From assembly GCF_001420995.1 (NCBI RefSeq), contig NZ_CP012184.1:124001-188000 (forward strand): DNA of 64,000 nt, written 5' to 3'. How positions within the stretch are numbered: position 1 is the first letter of the stretch; every line of letters begins with the position of its first letter. Of the stretch, positions 1-8,078 are shown in pieces. Position numbers and translations under genes: made by a program. The notes under the pieces are model-generated. The model ran no database searches, was not told the DNA's origin, and saw nothing but the letters and a program-made list of their open reading frames with translations. The stretch is from Pseudonocardia sp. EC080619-01. GTDB lineage: Bacteria > Actinomycetota > Actinomycetes > Mycobacteriales > Pseudonocardiaceae.

Positions 1-841
<841 letters not shown>

Positions 842-1148
842 TTTCTTCCTCCTCGCTGTCGTGAGCCGCGCTTTCTTCGAGGAATACACCACGATTTTCC
901 GCGGTCCCGAACGACCTTCGTCGACCGCGCGGATCCGTCGCAACCGCCCTCGAACAAGTAGTCGGCAATCGGTGCCGAACGGCGGCCCGGGGCCCACGAG
1001 TGGAGGGCATGCGGGCACCGGCGGCCCGCGGGCCGAACCGGAGTCGGGCACCGGTCCGCCACCCGGGTGACGCCGTTCACCGCGAGCCATCAGGAACGCC
1101 GACCACGGCCATAACGGCTTTCGATGCCGGGCCGGCCGGATCCGCTCC
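842..1148. other. Intergenic region upstream of pqqA and rpiB
   Basis: About 300 bases between the divergent pqqA and rpiB genes. Open frames crossing it have no ribosome site and no family resemblance, so no gene is called. It should hold the pqqA promoter; the AT-richer stretch 870-900 is the likeliest place. Confidence 0.5.
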
Positions 1149-1160
1149 TAGACTGCCGGT
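1149..1160 (+). promoter_or_regulatory. Leaderless promoter -10 element of rpiB
   Basis: TAGACT at 1149-1154 fits the actinobacterial -10 consensus TANNNT and ends 6 bases before the GTG start at 1161. No ribosome site precedes the GTG. The transcript therefore probably starts on the initiation codon itself, which supports the start chosen for rpiB. Confidence 0.5.
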
Positions 1161-1634
1161 GTGCGCATCTACCTCGGCTCCGACCACGCGGGCTTCGAAC
1201 TGAAGGCCCATTTCGCCGGGCGCCTGGCCGGCCTCGGCCACGACGTGATCGACGTCGGCCCCCGTGCGTACGACGCGGACGACGACTACCCGCCGTTCTG
1301 TGTCGAGGCGGCGCGGCGGGTCGTCGCCGACGAGGGCAGTCTCGGTCTGGTCATCGGCGGGTCCGGCAACGGGGAGCAGATCGCCGCGAACATGGTCCCG
1401 GGCGCCCGCGCCGCGCTGGCGTGGAGCGTCGACACCGCCCGGCTCGCCCGCCGGCACAACGACGCGCGGCTCGCCGGGATCGGCGCCCGGATGCACCCGG
1501 TCGAGGAGGCCGAGGCCATCGTGGACGCCTTCCTCACCACGGAGTTCGAGGGCGGCCGCCACCAGCGCCGGATCGACCTGCTCGCGGAGTACGAGCGCAC
1601 CGGCGAGCCGCCTGCGCTGCCGGCCGGCCACTGA
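1161..1634 (+). CDS. rpiB: Ribose-5-phosphate isomerase B
   Basis: A 157-residue RpiB/LacAB-family isomerase that interconverts ribose 5-phosphate and ribulose 5-phosphate in the non-oxidative pentose phosphate pathway. It begins MRIYLGSDHAGFELK and has the phosphate-binding GGSGNGEQIAAN loop. At the catalytic base it carries Glu (residue 72), as in the mycobacterial subclass, instead of the Cys of the E. coli enzyme. The C-terminus HQRRIDLLAEYERTGE is also of mycobacterial type. Length is normal. The start is a GTG with no Shine-Dalgarno but a -10 box exactly where a leaderless transcript needs it. It stands alone, convergent with the broken GNAT gene. Confidence 0.95.
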   Translation: MRIYLGSDHAGFELKAHFAGRLAGLGHDVIDVGPRAYDADDDYPPFCVEAARRVVADEGSLGLVIGGSGNGEQIAANMVPGARAALAWSVDTARLARRHNDARLAGIGARMHPVEEAEAIVDAFLTTEFEGGRHQRRIDLLAEYERTGEPPALPAGH

Positions 1635-1674
1635 ACCCACGGGACGCGCTGCGCCCGCACGCGGCGCGTCGGGG

Positions 1675-2459
1675 TCAGGGTGCCGGGTGCTCCCACATGG
1701 TCGCCCGGAACAGGTCCCAGAAGCCGAGCCGGTGGTAGACGGGCCGGCCGTCGTCGCTGGAGAGCAGCAGCGCGGGCAGGTCCGGCGCGACCGCACACGC
1801 CGCCGCCGTGACGGCGCGGCCGTGGCCGCGGCCGCGGTGCTCGGCAGGGTCGTGACCCAGTCGATCTCGACGACGTCGTGGTGCACGGCGGAGCCTGCCG
1901 TCGCGACCGGCCGGCCGTCGGCGTAGCCGACGACGAGGTGCAGCAGCCCGCCGGTCAGGCGTGGATCGGCCGCCGCCGGGCGGCCCAGGTCGGCGAGCCC
2001 GTAGCCGTCGACGAGGACGTCCTCGAAGTCGCCGGGGTCGGCGTCGGGCACCACCCGGATCTCCAGCCCGGCCGGGGGTGACGGGAGCGGGGCCGGCGGG
2101 CGCAGCATCAGCGGCGGGTGGCCGACCGGGTCGAGCCCGTGCCCCGGGTCCCCGGGCAGGGGGAACAGCGACAGCAGCACCCACCAGCGTTCCGGCGGGA
2201 AGAAGCCGCACGCCTCGTCCAGCACACGGTCCAGCCCGGACGGGTCCGGCGGCCGGGTCAGGACGACGGCGTTGTCGTACCCGAACGGCGACCCCAGATC
2301 GGCGAGCACCGCGCCGTCGGTCCGGCGGAACCGCTCGCCGGTCCGGTCGGCCATCGCGACGATCCGGTCGGCGTAGGCGTGCACGAACCGGCGGGCGAGA
2401 CTGTCCCCGACGGGCACGGCGTCGTCCCAGCCGGTGGTGAGCGCGACCTCGGTGTCCAT
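1675..2459 (-). pseudogene. GNAT-type N-acetyltransferase, broken by a single-base frameshift
   Basis: Two frames join into one protein of about 260 residues. The first runs from ATG 2459 (MDTEVALTTGWDDAVPVG) to DWVTTLP. The second continues with EHRGRGHGRAVTAAAC and YHRLGFWDLFRATMWEHP to the stop at 1675. The junction falls inside the GNAT acetyl-CoA loop (Q/R-x-x-G-x-G/A, here RGRGHG), at about 1841-1846, and is explained by one missing base in the CTGCC-GAGCAC context. Every family element is otherwise present, so this is either a sequencing indel or a very recent pseudogene. The substrate is unknown. Upstream is the divergent urate operon; no regulatory link is visible. Confidence 0.75.
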
Positions 2460-2577
2460 GGCGGGTGATGGTCCGCCGGTGGCGCCGCGCCCGGCAGGGC
2501 TGTTCGGCGGAGCGGACCCGGGGCGTTCCAGGAGTGACCCTTGACACGCTTCGCCGCGGAACGAACACTGATCCCAG

Positions 2578-2607
2578 TTCGGAATCACGATTCCATCATG
2601 CGGAATC
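2578..2607 (+). promoter_or_regulatory. Candidate operator upstream of the urate operon
   Basis: Three copies of the same 6-mer in alternating orientation: GGAATC at 2581-2586, GATTCC at 2589-2594 and GGAATC at 2602-2607. The outer pair reads TTCC-7nt-GGAA, the spacing used by IclR/AllR-type purine regulators. It lies 29-58 bases before the uraD start. No regulator gene is adjacent. Confidence 0.5.
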
Positions 2608-2635
2608 TCCCGCACGGAAGCACGGAAGCAGGGCC

Positions 2636-3151
2636 ATGCCGGACCTTCTCACCCTCGACCGACTCAACACCGCGCCGCCGGACGAGCTCGCCGCCGTCCT
2701 CCGCGCCTGCAACACCTCCCCCGCGTGGGCCGGGCGGTTGCTGGCCGGGCGGCCGTTCGCCGGCGTCGACGACGCCGTCGCCGCCGCCGGGAAGGCGGTC
2801 CTCGCGCTCGACGCCGCCGAGATCGACGCCGCGCTCGCCGGGCACCCCCGCATCGGGGAACGCCCGGGCGGCGCGCACGCCGACGGCGCCGCGTTCTCCC
2901 GGCGGGAGCAGTCCGGCATCGGCTCCGGCTCCGGCGGGGACGCCGCCACGCGGCTGGCCGCCGGGAACGCCGCCTACGAGGACCGGTTCGGTCACGTGTT
3001 CCTGATCCGGGCCGCGGGCCGCGACGCCGGGGAGGTCCTGGCCGAGCTCGAACGGCGCCTCGGCAACGACCCGGCGACCGAGCGGACCGAGGCGGCCGGG
3101 CAGCTCGCCGAGATCACCGAGCTGCGGATGCGGCAGGTGCTGGCCGGATGA
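2636..3151 (+). CDS. uraD: 2-oxo-4-hydroxy-4-carboxy-5-ureidoimidazoline (OHCU) decarboxylase
   Basis: A 171-residue OHCU decarboxylase, which converts OHCU to S-allantoin in the third step of urate breakdown. Family features are HPRIGER (with the catalytic His), EQSGI and the C-terminal FGHVFLIRAAGR motif followed by RTEAAGQLAEITELR. The ATG at 2636 is preceded by an AAGCAGGG ribosome site. An upstream in-frame extension has no family similarity and was rejected. It is the first gene of the operon and overlaps uraH by four bases (ATGA). Confidence 0.93.
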   Translation: MPDLLTLDRLNTAPPDELAAVLRACNTSPAWAGRLLAGRPFAGVDDAVAAAGKAVLALDAAEIDAALAGHPRIGERPGGAHADGAAFSRREQSGIGSGSGGDAATRLAAGNAAYEDRFGHVFLIRAAGRDAGEVLAELERRLGNDPATERTEAAGQLAEITELRMRQVLAG

Positions 3152-3453
3152 GCAGCTTCTCCACCCACGTCCTCGACGCCGCGCGCGGGGTGCCCGCCAC
3201 CGGCGTCCCGGTGGTGCTGTCCCGGGCCGACGGCACGGTCCTCGCCTCCGGCCGGACCGACGACGACGGCCGCTGGCGCGCCCCGGAGACCGCCGCGCTG
3301 ACCGCGGGCGAGCTCCACCGCATCACCTTCGAGGCACCGAGCCCCTTCTTCCCCGAGGTGTCGATCGCGTTCCGCCCGGAGCGCACCGACCGGCACCACC
3401 ACGTCCCGCTCCTCCTGTCGCCGTACTCCTACTCCACCTATCTCGGGAGCTGA
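3148..3453 (+). CDS. uraH: 5-hydroxyisourate hydrolase (transthyretin-like)
   Basis: A 101-residue HIUase that hydrolyses 5-hydroxyisourate, the uricase product, to OHCU. It opens with STHVLDAARGVPATGVPV, containing the conserved active-site His. It ends YSTYLGS. The family signature at this place is normally YRGS, so an Arg-to-Leu change is visible in the C-terminal motif, which contributes to the active site. All other features and the length are normal. It is translationally coupled to uraD (ATGA overlap) and lies 6 bases before uricase. The chemical order of the pathway is uricase, then UraH, then UraD. Confidence 0.92.
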   Translation: MSSFSTHVLDAARGVPATGVPVVLSRADGTVLASGRTDDDGRWRAPETAALTAGELHRITFEAPSPFFPEVSIAFRPERTDRHHHVPLLLSPYSYSTYLGS

Positions 3454-3459
3454 TCCACG

Positions 3460-4353
3460 ATGCCCGTCCTCGGTCATACGCAGTACGGCAAGGCGGAGGT
3501 CCGCGTGGTGCGGATCTTCCGTGACGCGGACCCGCACGAGATCGCCGATCACAACGTCTCGGTCGCGCTGTCGGGGCAGTTCGCCGACACCCACCTGACC
3601 GGCGACAACACCCGCGTCCTCACCACCGACGCGGTCAAGAACACGGTCAACGCCTTCGCCAAGGAGGCGGGCGACGCCGCCCGCACCCCGGAGGTCTTCG
3701 GCCGGGAGCTGGCCCGCCACTTCGCCGCGGTGCCGCAGGTGGAGCGGGTCCGGGTGAACATCGAGACCTTCCCGTGGCGCCGGCTCGACCACGACGGCGC
3801 GCCGCACCCGCACGCGTTCGCCCGCGACGGCGGCCACACCCGCACCACCACCGTCACTCGCGCTGCCACCGGTGCGGAGTGGGTGACGTCGGGGGTGAAG
3901 GGCCTCGTCGTGCTCAAGACGACCGACTCGGAGTTCCACACCTTCTACACCGACCGCTACACGACGCTCGCCGAGACGACCGACCGCGTGATGGCGACCG
4001 AGGTGACCGCGCAGTGGTGGCACGCCGAGGACCCGGACGACTGGAACGCCTCGCACGCCGGCACCGTCGCGGCGATGACGTCGGCGTTCGCCGGGCACCA
4101 CAGCCTCGCCCTGCAGCAGACGCTCCACGAGATGGGCACCCGGGTGCTCGCCGACGGGCCCGGCATCGGCGAGATCCGCTTCTCGCTGCCGAACAAGCAC
4201 CACTTCCTGATCGACCTCTCCCCCTTCGGGCTCAAGAACCCTGGTGAGGTCTTCCACGCCGACGACCGGCCCTACGGCCTGATCGAGGGCACCGTCCGCC
4301 GCGACGACACCCCCGACCCGGGACCGGCCTTCGATCCCGGCCAGGGCTGGTGA
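3460..4353 (+). CDS. pucL: Urate oxidase (uricase)
   Basis: A 297-residue cofactor-free urate oxidase (two T-fold domains) that oxidises urate to 5-hydroxyisourate with release of hydrogen peroxide. It shows YGKAEVRVVR near the N-terminus with the active-site Lys, DNTRVLTTDAVKNTV with the catalytic Thr, LKTTDSEFHTFYTDRYTTL and NKHHFLIDLSPFGLKNPGEVF. The length is typical. It sits between uraH (6-base gap) and the permease (GTGA overlap), so all three enzymes of urate-to-allantoin conversion are co-transcribed. Hydrogen peroxide from this step could be handled by the KatG encoded nearby; that link is inference. Confidence 0.96.
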   Translation: MPVLGHTQYGKAEVRVVRIFRDADPHEIADHNVSVALSGQFADTHLTGDNTRVLTTDAVKNTVNAFAKEAGDAARTPEVFGRELARHFAAVPQVERVRVNIETFPWRRLDHDGAPHPHAFARDGGHTRTTTVTRAATGAEWVTSGVKGLVVLKTTDSEFHTFYTDRYTTLAETTDRVMATEVTAQWWHAEDPDDWNASHAGTVAAMTSAFAGHHSLALQQTLHEMGTRVLADGPGIGEIRFSLPNKHHFLIDLSPFGLKNPGEVFHADDRPYGLIEGTVRRDDTPDPGPAFDPGQGW

Positions 4354-5747
4354 GGGGCGTGCGACGGCTGCGGCTGCCGCGCCCCCGCCCGTCCGGTGAG
4401 GTGCACCCCGTCGACGAGGTGCTGCCCACCGGGACGCTGCTGCTCTACGGCCTGCAGCACGTCATGACGATGTACGCGGGCCTGGTCGCGGTCCCGCTGA
4501 TCGTCGGCCAGGCACTCGGCCTGCCCTTCGCCGACATCTCCTACCTGCTCGCCGCGACCCTCCTCGTCGCCGGGCTGGCGACGCTCCTGCAGACGATCGG
4601 GATCTGGCGGATCGGCGCGCGGCTGCCGCTGGTGCAGGGCGTGTCGTTCGCCTCCGTCGCCTCGATGATCGCCATCGGCACCGGGGCCGGCGGCGGCCGG
4701 GCGGGGCTCACCCTGATCTTCGGCGCGACGCTCGTCGCCGGCGTCGCCGGCTTCCTGCTCGCGCCGCTGTTCCACCGTCTGATCCGGCTGTTCCCACCGG
4801 TCGTGACCGGGACGGTGATCACCGTCATCGGTGTCTCGCTGCTGCCGGTCGCGGTCCGCTGGGCGTCGGGGGCGTCCGAGGGCGAGCCGGGTGACCCGGC
4901 CGCGATCGGGCTCGCCGGGTTCACCCTGCTCGTGATCGTGCTGATCTACCGGTTCCTGCCCGGGTTCCTGGCCCGGATCGCGATCCTGCTGTCGCTGGTC
5001 GCCGGCACCGCGCTGGCCGCGGTCCTCGGGATGGCCGACTTCTCCCGCGTCGGGGAGGCGGCGTGGTTCGCGGTGTCGACGCCGTTCCACTTCGGGACGC
5101 CGCAGTTCTCCGTCGCCGCGATCATCTCGATGACCGTGGTGATGCTGGTGATCATGACGGAGACGACGGCCGACCTGCTCGCCGTCGGCGAGATCGTCGA
5201 CCGCAGGGCGGACGGCCGGCGGGTCGTCGCCGGCCTGCGGGCCGACACGCTGTCCACCGCCGTCTCCGGTGGCCTGCTCAACAGCTTCCCGGCGTCGGCG
5301 TTCGCGCAGAACGTCGGCCTGGTCGCGATCACCGGGATCCGCAGCCGGTTCGTCGTCGCGGCGGGCGGCGCGATCCTGATGGTGCTCGGCCTGTTCCCGA
5401 AGCTCGGCGCCGTGATCGCCTCGGTGCCGCAGCCCGTGCTCGGCGGCGCGGGTCTCGCGCTGTTCGCCACCGTCGCCGCGTCCGGGATCCGGTCGCTGGC
5501 GAAGGTCGACTTCGACGGGCACGCGAACCTCGTGATCGTCGCGGTCGCGCTGGGACTGGGCGTGCTGCCGATCGCGGCACCCGACTTCTACGAGGGCTTC
5601 CCGGAGTGGTTCCGGACGGTCTTCGACTCCGGGATCAGCGCGGCCGCCGTCGCCGCGGTGCTGCTGAACGTGCTGTTCCACGGGGCGCGCGACCGGGAGA
5701 CCAGCCCGGTCGCGGAGGCACCGGCACCGGTCGTCGACCAGGGCTGA
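4350..5747 (+). CDS. NCS2 (nucleobase:cation symporter) permease, probably for urate/xanthine
   Basis: A 465-residue inner-membrane permease of the NAT/NCS2 family. It has the early Gln-His pair (YGLQH), about 12-14 hydrophobic segments, a [14 protein letters not shown] segment in TM8 and the family signature around [19 protein letters not shown]. Members import xanthine, urate or uracil with protons. Position as the last gene of the urate operon, with a GTG start overlapping the uricase stop (GTGA), makes urate or xanthine the likely substrate. The N-terminal 20 residues are Arg- and Pro-rich and cytoplasmic. Confidence 0.9.
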   Translation: MRGVRRLRLPRPRPSGEVHPVDEVLPTGTLLLYGLQHVMTMYAGLVAVPLIVGQALGLPFADISYLLAATLLVAGLATLLQTIGIWRIGARLPLVQGVSFASVASMIAIGTGAGGGRAGLTLIFGATLVAGVAGFLLAPLFHRLIRLFPPVVTGTVITVIGVSLLPVAVRWASGASEGEPGDPAAIGLAGFTLLVIVLIYRFLPGFLARIAILLSLVAGTALAAVLGMADFSRVGEAAWFAVSTPFHFGTPQFSVAAIISMTVVMLVIMTETTADLLAVGEIVDRRADGRRVVAGLRADTLSTAVSGGLLNSFPASAFAQNVGLVAITGIRSRFVVAAGGAILMVLGLFPKLGAVIASVPQPVLGGAGLALFATVAASGIRSLAKVDFDGHANLVIVAVALGLGVLPIAAPDFYEGFPEWFRTVFDSGISAAAVAAVLLNVLFHGARDRETSPVAEAPAPVVDQG

Positions 5748-5790
5748 GCCCGTCGCCGGCCGATCCGCCCGGAACGGGAAGTGCGAGCGG

Positions 5791-5832
5791 CCTCTCGTTG
5801 TTGGGAGGGAGGACGAGCTCCCGAACGAGAGG
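5791..5832 (+). promoter_or_regulatory. Leader hairpin that buries the ribosome site of the next gene
   Basis: A nested inverted repeat: CCTCTCGTT (5791-5799) pairs perfectly with AACGAGAGG (5824-5832), and inside it GGGAG (5804-5808) pairs with CTCCC (5818-5822). The 3' arm contains the GAGAGG ribosome site of the GTG at 5840. It begins 44 bases after the permease stop, so it could be a terminator, a translation-repressing hairpin, or both. Confidence 0.55.
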
Positions 5833-5839
5833 TACCGCC

Positions 5840-6838
5840 GTGTCCCTGCCACTGCCGTTGTCGATCCTCGATCTGGCCACCGTCTCCCGGGACGAGACCG
5901 TCGCCCAGGCCCTGGAGGCCAGCACGACGCTGGCGCAGCGCGCGGAGGACTGGGGCTTCCGGCGGATCTGGTACGCCGAGCACCACAACATGGGCAGCAT
6001 CGCGTCGGCCGCGACCAGCGTGCTCATCGCGCACGTCGCCGCACGCACCGAGCGGATCACCCTCGGCTCGGGCGGCGTGATGCTGCCCAACCACTCGCCG
6101 CTGCAGGTCGCCGAGCAGTTCGGCACCCTCGCCGAACTGCACCCCGGCCGGATCGAGCTGGGCCTGGGCCGCGCGCCCGGCACCGACCAGGAGACGGTGC
6201 GCGCCCTGCGGCGCGACCCGAGCGCGTCCGAGCGCTTCCCGTCCGACGTCCGGGAGCTGCAGGCCTTCCTCGCACAGGACAGCCTCGTCCCGAACGTCCA
6301 CGCCTACCCCGGCCGCGGCACCCGCGTACCGCTGTCGATCCTCGGGTCCTCGCTCTACGGGGCTCAGGTCGCCGCGCTGCTCGGGCTGCCCTACGGGTTC
6401 GCCTCACACTTCGCGCCGGACGCGCTGGAGCAGGCCGTCGCCCTGTACCGCAAGGAGTTCCGTCCGTCCGAGCAGCTCTCCGAGCCCCGCGTGCTGGCCG
6501 GGGTGAACGTCATCGCCGCCGACTCGGCCGAGGAGGCGGAGGCACAGTTCCGGGAGGCCCAGCGCCAGCGGGTGCGCCTGTTCACCGGCCGCCGCGGCCG
6601 TTCGCTGACCGACGCCGAGACCGATGCCGTGCTCGACAGCCCCGCTGGTGAGCAGATCCGGTCGATGACCCGCTACAGCGCCGTCGGCACGCCCGACACC
6701 GTCGCCCGGTACCTCGAGGAGTTCACCACCCGCGCCGACGCCGACGAGCTGATCGTCGCGGGGCTCGCGCCCCAGCGCGAGAGCTGGTGGCGCAGCTGGG
6801 AGCTGCTCGCCACGAAGGTCCAGGGCGCCGCCGCCTGA
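5840..6838 (+). CDS. LLM-class flavin-dependent oxidoreductase (bacterial luciferase-like)
   Basis: A 332-residue TIM-barrel flavin monooxygenase of the luciferase-like superfamily, closest in style to the MsnO8/YhbW group. It starts [15 protein letters not shown] and has [22 protein letters not shown] (the conserved AEHH), [19 protein letters not shown] and [11 protein letters not shown]. Such enzymes use FMNH2 and oxygen, but the substrate cannot be read from sequence. The GTG start is fixed by GAGAGG 7 bases upstream; that site lies in a hairpin. It follows the urate permease by 92 bases and may or may not belong to that operon. Confidence 0.88.
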   Translation: MSLPLPLSILDLATVSRDETVAQALEASTTLAQRAEDWGFRRIWYAEHHNMGSIASAATSVLIAHVAARTERITLGSGGVMLPNHSPLQVAEQFGTLAELHPGRIELGLGRAPGTDQETVRALRRDPSASERFPSDVRELQAFLAQDSLVPNVHAYPGRGTRVPLSILGSSLYGAQVAALLGLPYGFASHFAPDALEQAVALYRKEFRPSEQLSEPRVLAGVNVIAADSAEEAEAQFREAQRQRVRLFTGRRGRSLTDAETDAVLDSPAGEQIRSMTRYSAVGTPDTVARYLEEFTTRADADELIVAGLAPQRESWWRSWELLATKVQGAAA

Positions 6839-6844
6839 GCCCGG

Positions 6845-6862
6845 TGGGGCGCGACGGCGCCT
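6845..6862. terminator. Hairpin between convergent genes
   Basis: GGGGCGC and GCGCCTC around a 4-base loop (6 of 7 pairs) fall between the stop of the LLM gene and the stop of the opposing small gene. This is a likely two-way terminator without a U run. Confidence 0.35.
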
Positions 6863-7012
6863 CAGCGTCCGAGGCCGAGCAGGACCCCGAGGACGACGAG
6901 GCCCGAGCACAGCACGAGGTGGAGGACGCGGTGCTCGGCGAGCACCGCGACGAACTCCCGGGCCCGAGGTGGTGCCGCCCGAGCCGTCGGCCGGCCCCGG
7001 CGGAGAGGTCAC
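6862..7012 (-). pseudogene. Tiny single-pass membrane protein, frameshifted
   Basis: A GTG at 7012 overlaps the stop of the previous small gene as GTGA. Its frame reads MTSPPGPADGSGGTTSGP, then must shift by one base to EFVAVLAEHRVLHLVL and CSGLVVLGVLLGLGR before the stop at 6862. Dropping one G from the GGG at about 6959-6961 joins them into a smooth 49-residue protein with a C-terminal hydrophobic helix. Both halves have G or C at almost every third position. No family is recognised. The break is probably a homopolymer sequencing error, but a real lesion cannot be excluded. Confidence 0.5.
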
Positions 7013-7214
7013 GGGCCGGCCGGGGCGCCGGGCGCGGACGCGTCCGCCGGGCGGGCGCCGGGGACGACGCGGCCGATGTGCACGCCCGCGAAGTCGGTGA
7101 CCTCGCCGTCCCGGTCGGCGGACCCGATGTGGACACCGGAGTGGTCGAGCACGACACCGCCGGGATCGGCGGACCCGATCCCGACACTGCTGAGTCCTGC
7201 ACCGGCTGGGTCAT
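7009..7214 (-). pseudogene. Small protein with GVHIG repeats, frameshifted near its start
   Basis: From about 7195 down to the TGA at 7009 one frame has almost pure GC3 and encodes VGIGSADPGGVVLDH, SGVHIGSADRDGEVTDF and AGVHIGRVVPGARP. The unit GVHIG plus a following acidic segment is used twice, and a degenerate VGIGSAD precedes it. The only good start, ATG 7214 (MTQPVQD), is in another frame. One missing base near 7190-7197 would join them into a 68-residue protein. No family is recognised. It is followed by the GTGA-overlapping membrane peptide gene, so the two form a miniature operon. Confidence 0.5.
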
Positions 7215-7364
7215 GGCATCCGTCCGATCCGTGTGGGGCCGCGGGGCCGGGGCGGGGTCTGCACGACCTGCGCCCGTCCGTACGGAGGATCCGGCTCCCC
7301 GGGCACCGCCCGCACCCGCCGTCCGGCCCTCTCGCGCCGGGTCCAACGGTCCGGTCGGCCCGGG

Positions 7365-8078
7365 TCACCCCTCCAGACGGATGGAGAGCGGGAACTCCGG
7401 ACGCGTCCAGCTCCGGGCGTACTCCACCGCCGTCGACGACTCGTCGTGGGTGATGCGCACCGACGCGATCAGCGGTCCGCCGCGGCGGACCGCGAGCACC
7501 CGCGCCTGTTCCGCCGTGGCCGCGGTCGCCGAGACCTCCATGTCCGCCCAGCTGAGCCGCAGGCCGTAGTGCTCACGGATGGTCCGGTAGAGCGACCCGC
7601 CGGTGAGCTCGACCCGCGCCAGCAGCGGCACCAGCGCGTAGGGCAGCCAGCTGACCTGCAGTGCGGCCGGCCGGTCGTCGATCAGGCGGAGCCGCTCGAT
7701 ACGGATCGTCTCCCGGCCCGCCGGGAGCCCGAGGTGCTCCCGGGCCTCCTCGGACGCGACGGTCGTCTCCCGTGCCCGCAGCTCCGTGCGGACCCGGGTC
7801 TCGTCGGTGCCCATCTCCTGGGCGAAGGAACCGAGCCGGTTCAGCCGGCGCCGCTGCGCGCTCGGACGGGTCACGAACGTGCCGGACCCCCGCCGCCGGA
7901 CGAGCAGGTGTTCGTCCTGCAGCTGGCGGACCGCCTGGCGGACGGTCATCCGGCTCACGCCGTAGCGCTGCGCGAGGTCGGCCTCGCTCGGGAGCTGGAC
8001 GTCGGGCGCCAGCGCCCCGGAGGAGATCTGCGACGACAGGTCCTCGTAGATGACCTGGTAGCGCGGGATCCGGCTCAC
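7365..8078 (-). CDS. GntR-family regulator, HutC/UTRA type
   Basis: A 237-residue repressor with an N-terminal winged helix (residues 5-70: YEDLSSQISSGALAPDVQLPS, YGVSRMTVRQAVRQL, GSGTFVTRP) and a C-terminal UTRA ligand domain (residues 90-235). UTRA domains bind small effectors such as sugars, sugar phosphates or amino-acid derivatives. It is the last gene of the TPP enzyme/CoA-transferase/FGGY kinase operon and its GTG start overlaps the kinase stop (GTGA), so it probably controls that operon in response to a pathway metabolite. The effector is unknown. Confidence 0.9.
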   Translation of the reverse strand: MSRIPRYQVIYEDLSSQISSGALAPDVQLPSEADLAQRYGVSRMTVRQAVRQLQDEHLLVRRRGSGTFVTRPSAQRRRLNRLGSFAQEMGTDETRVRTELRARETTVASEEAREHLGLPAGRETIRIERLRLIDDRPAALQVSWLPYALVPLLARVELTGGSLYRTIREHYGLRLSWADMEVSATAATAEQARVLAVRRGGPLIASVRITHDESSTAVEYARSWTRPEFPLSIRLEG

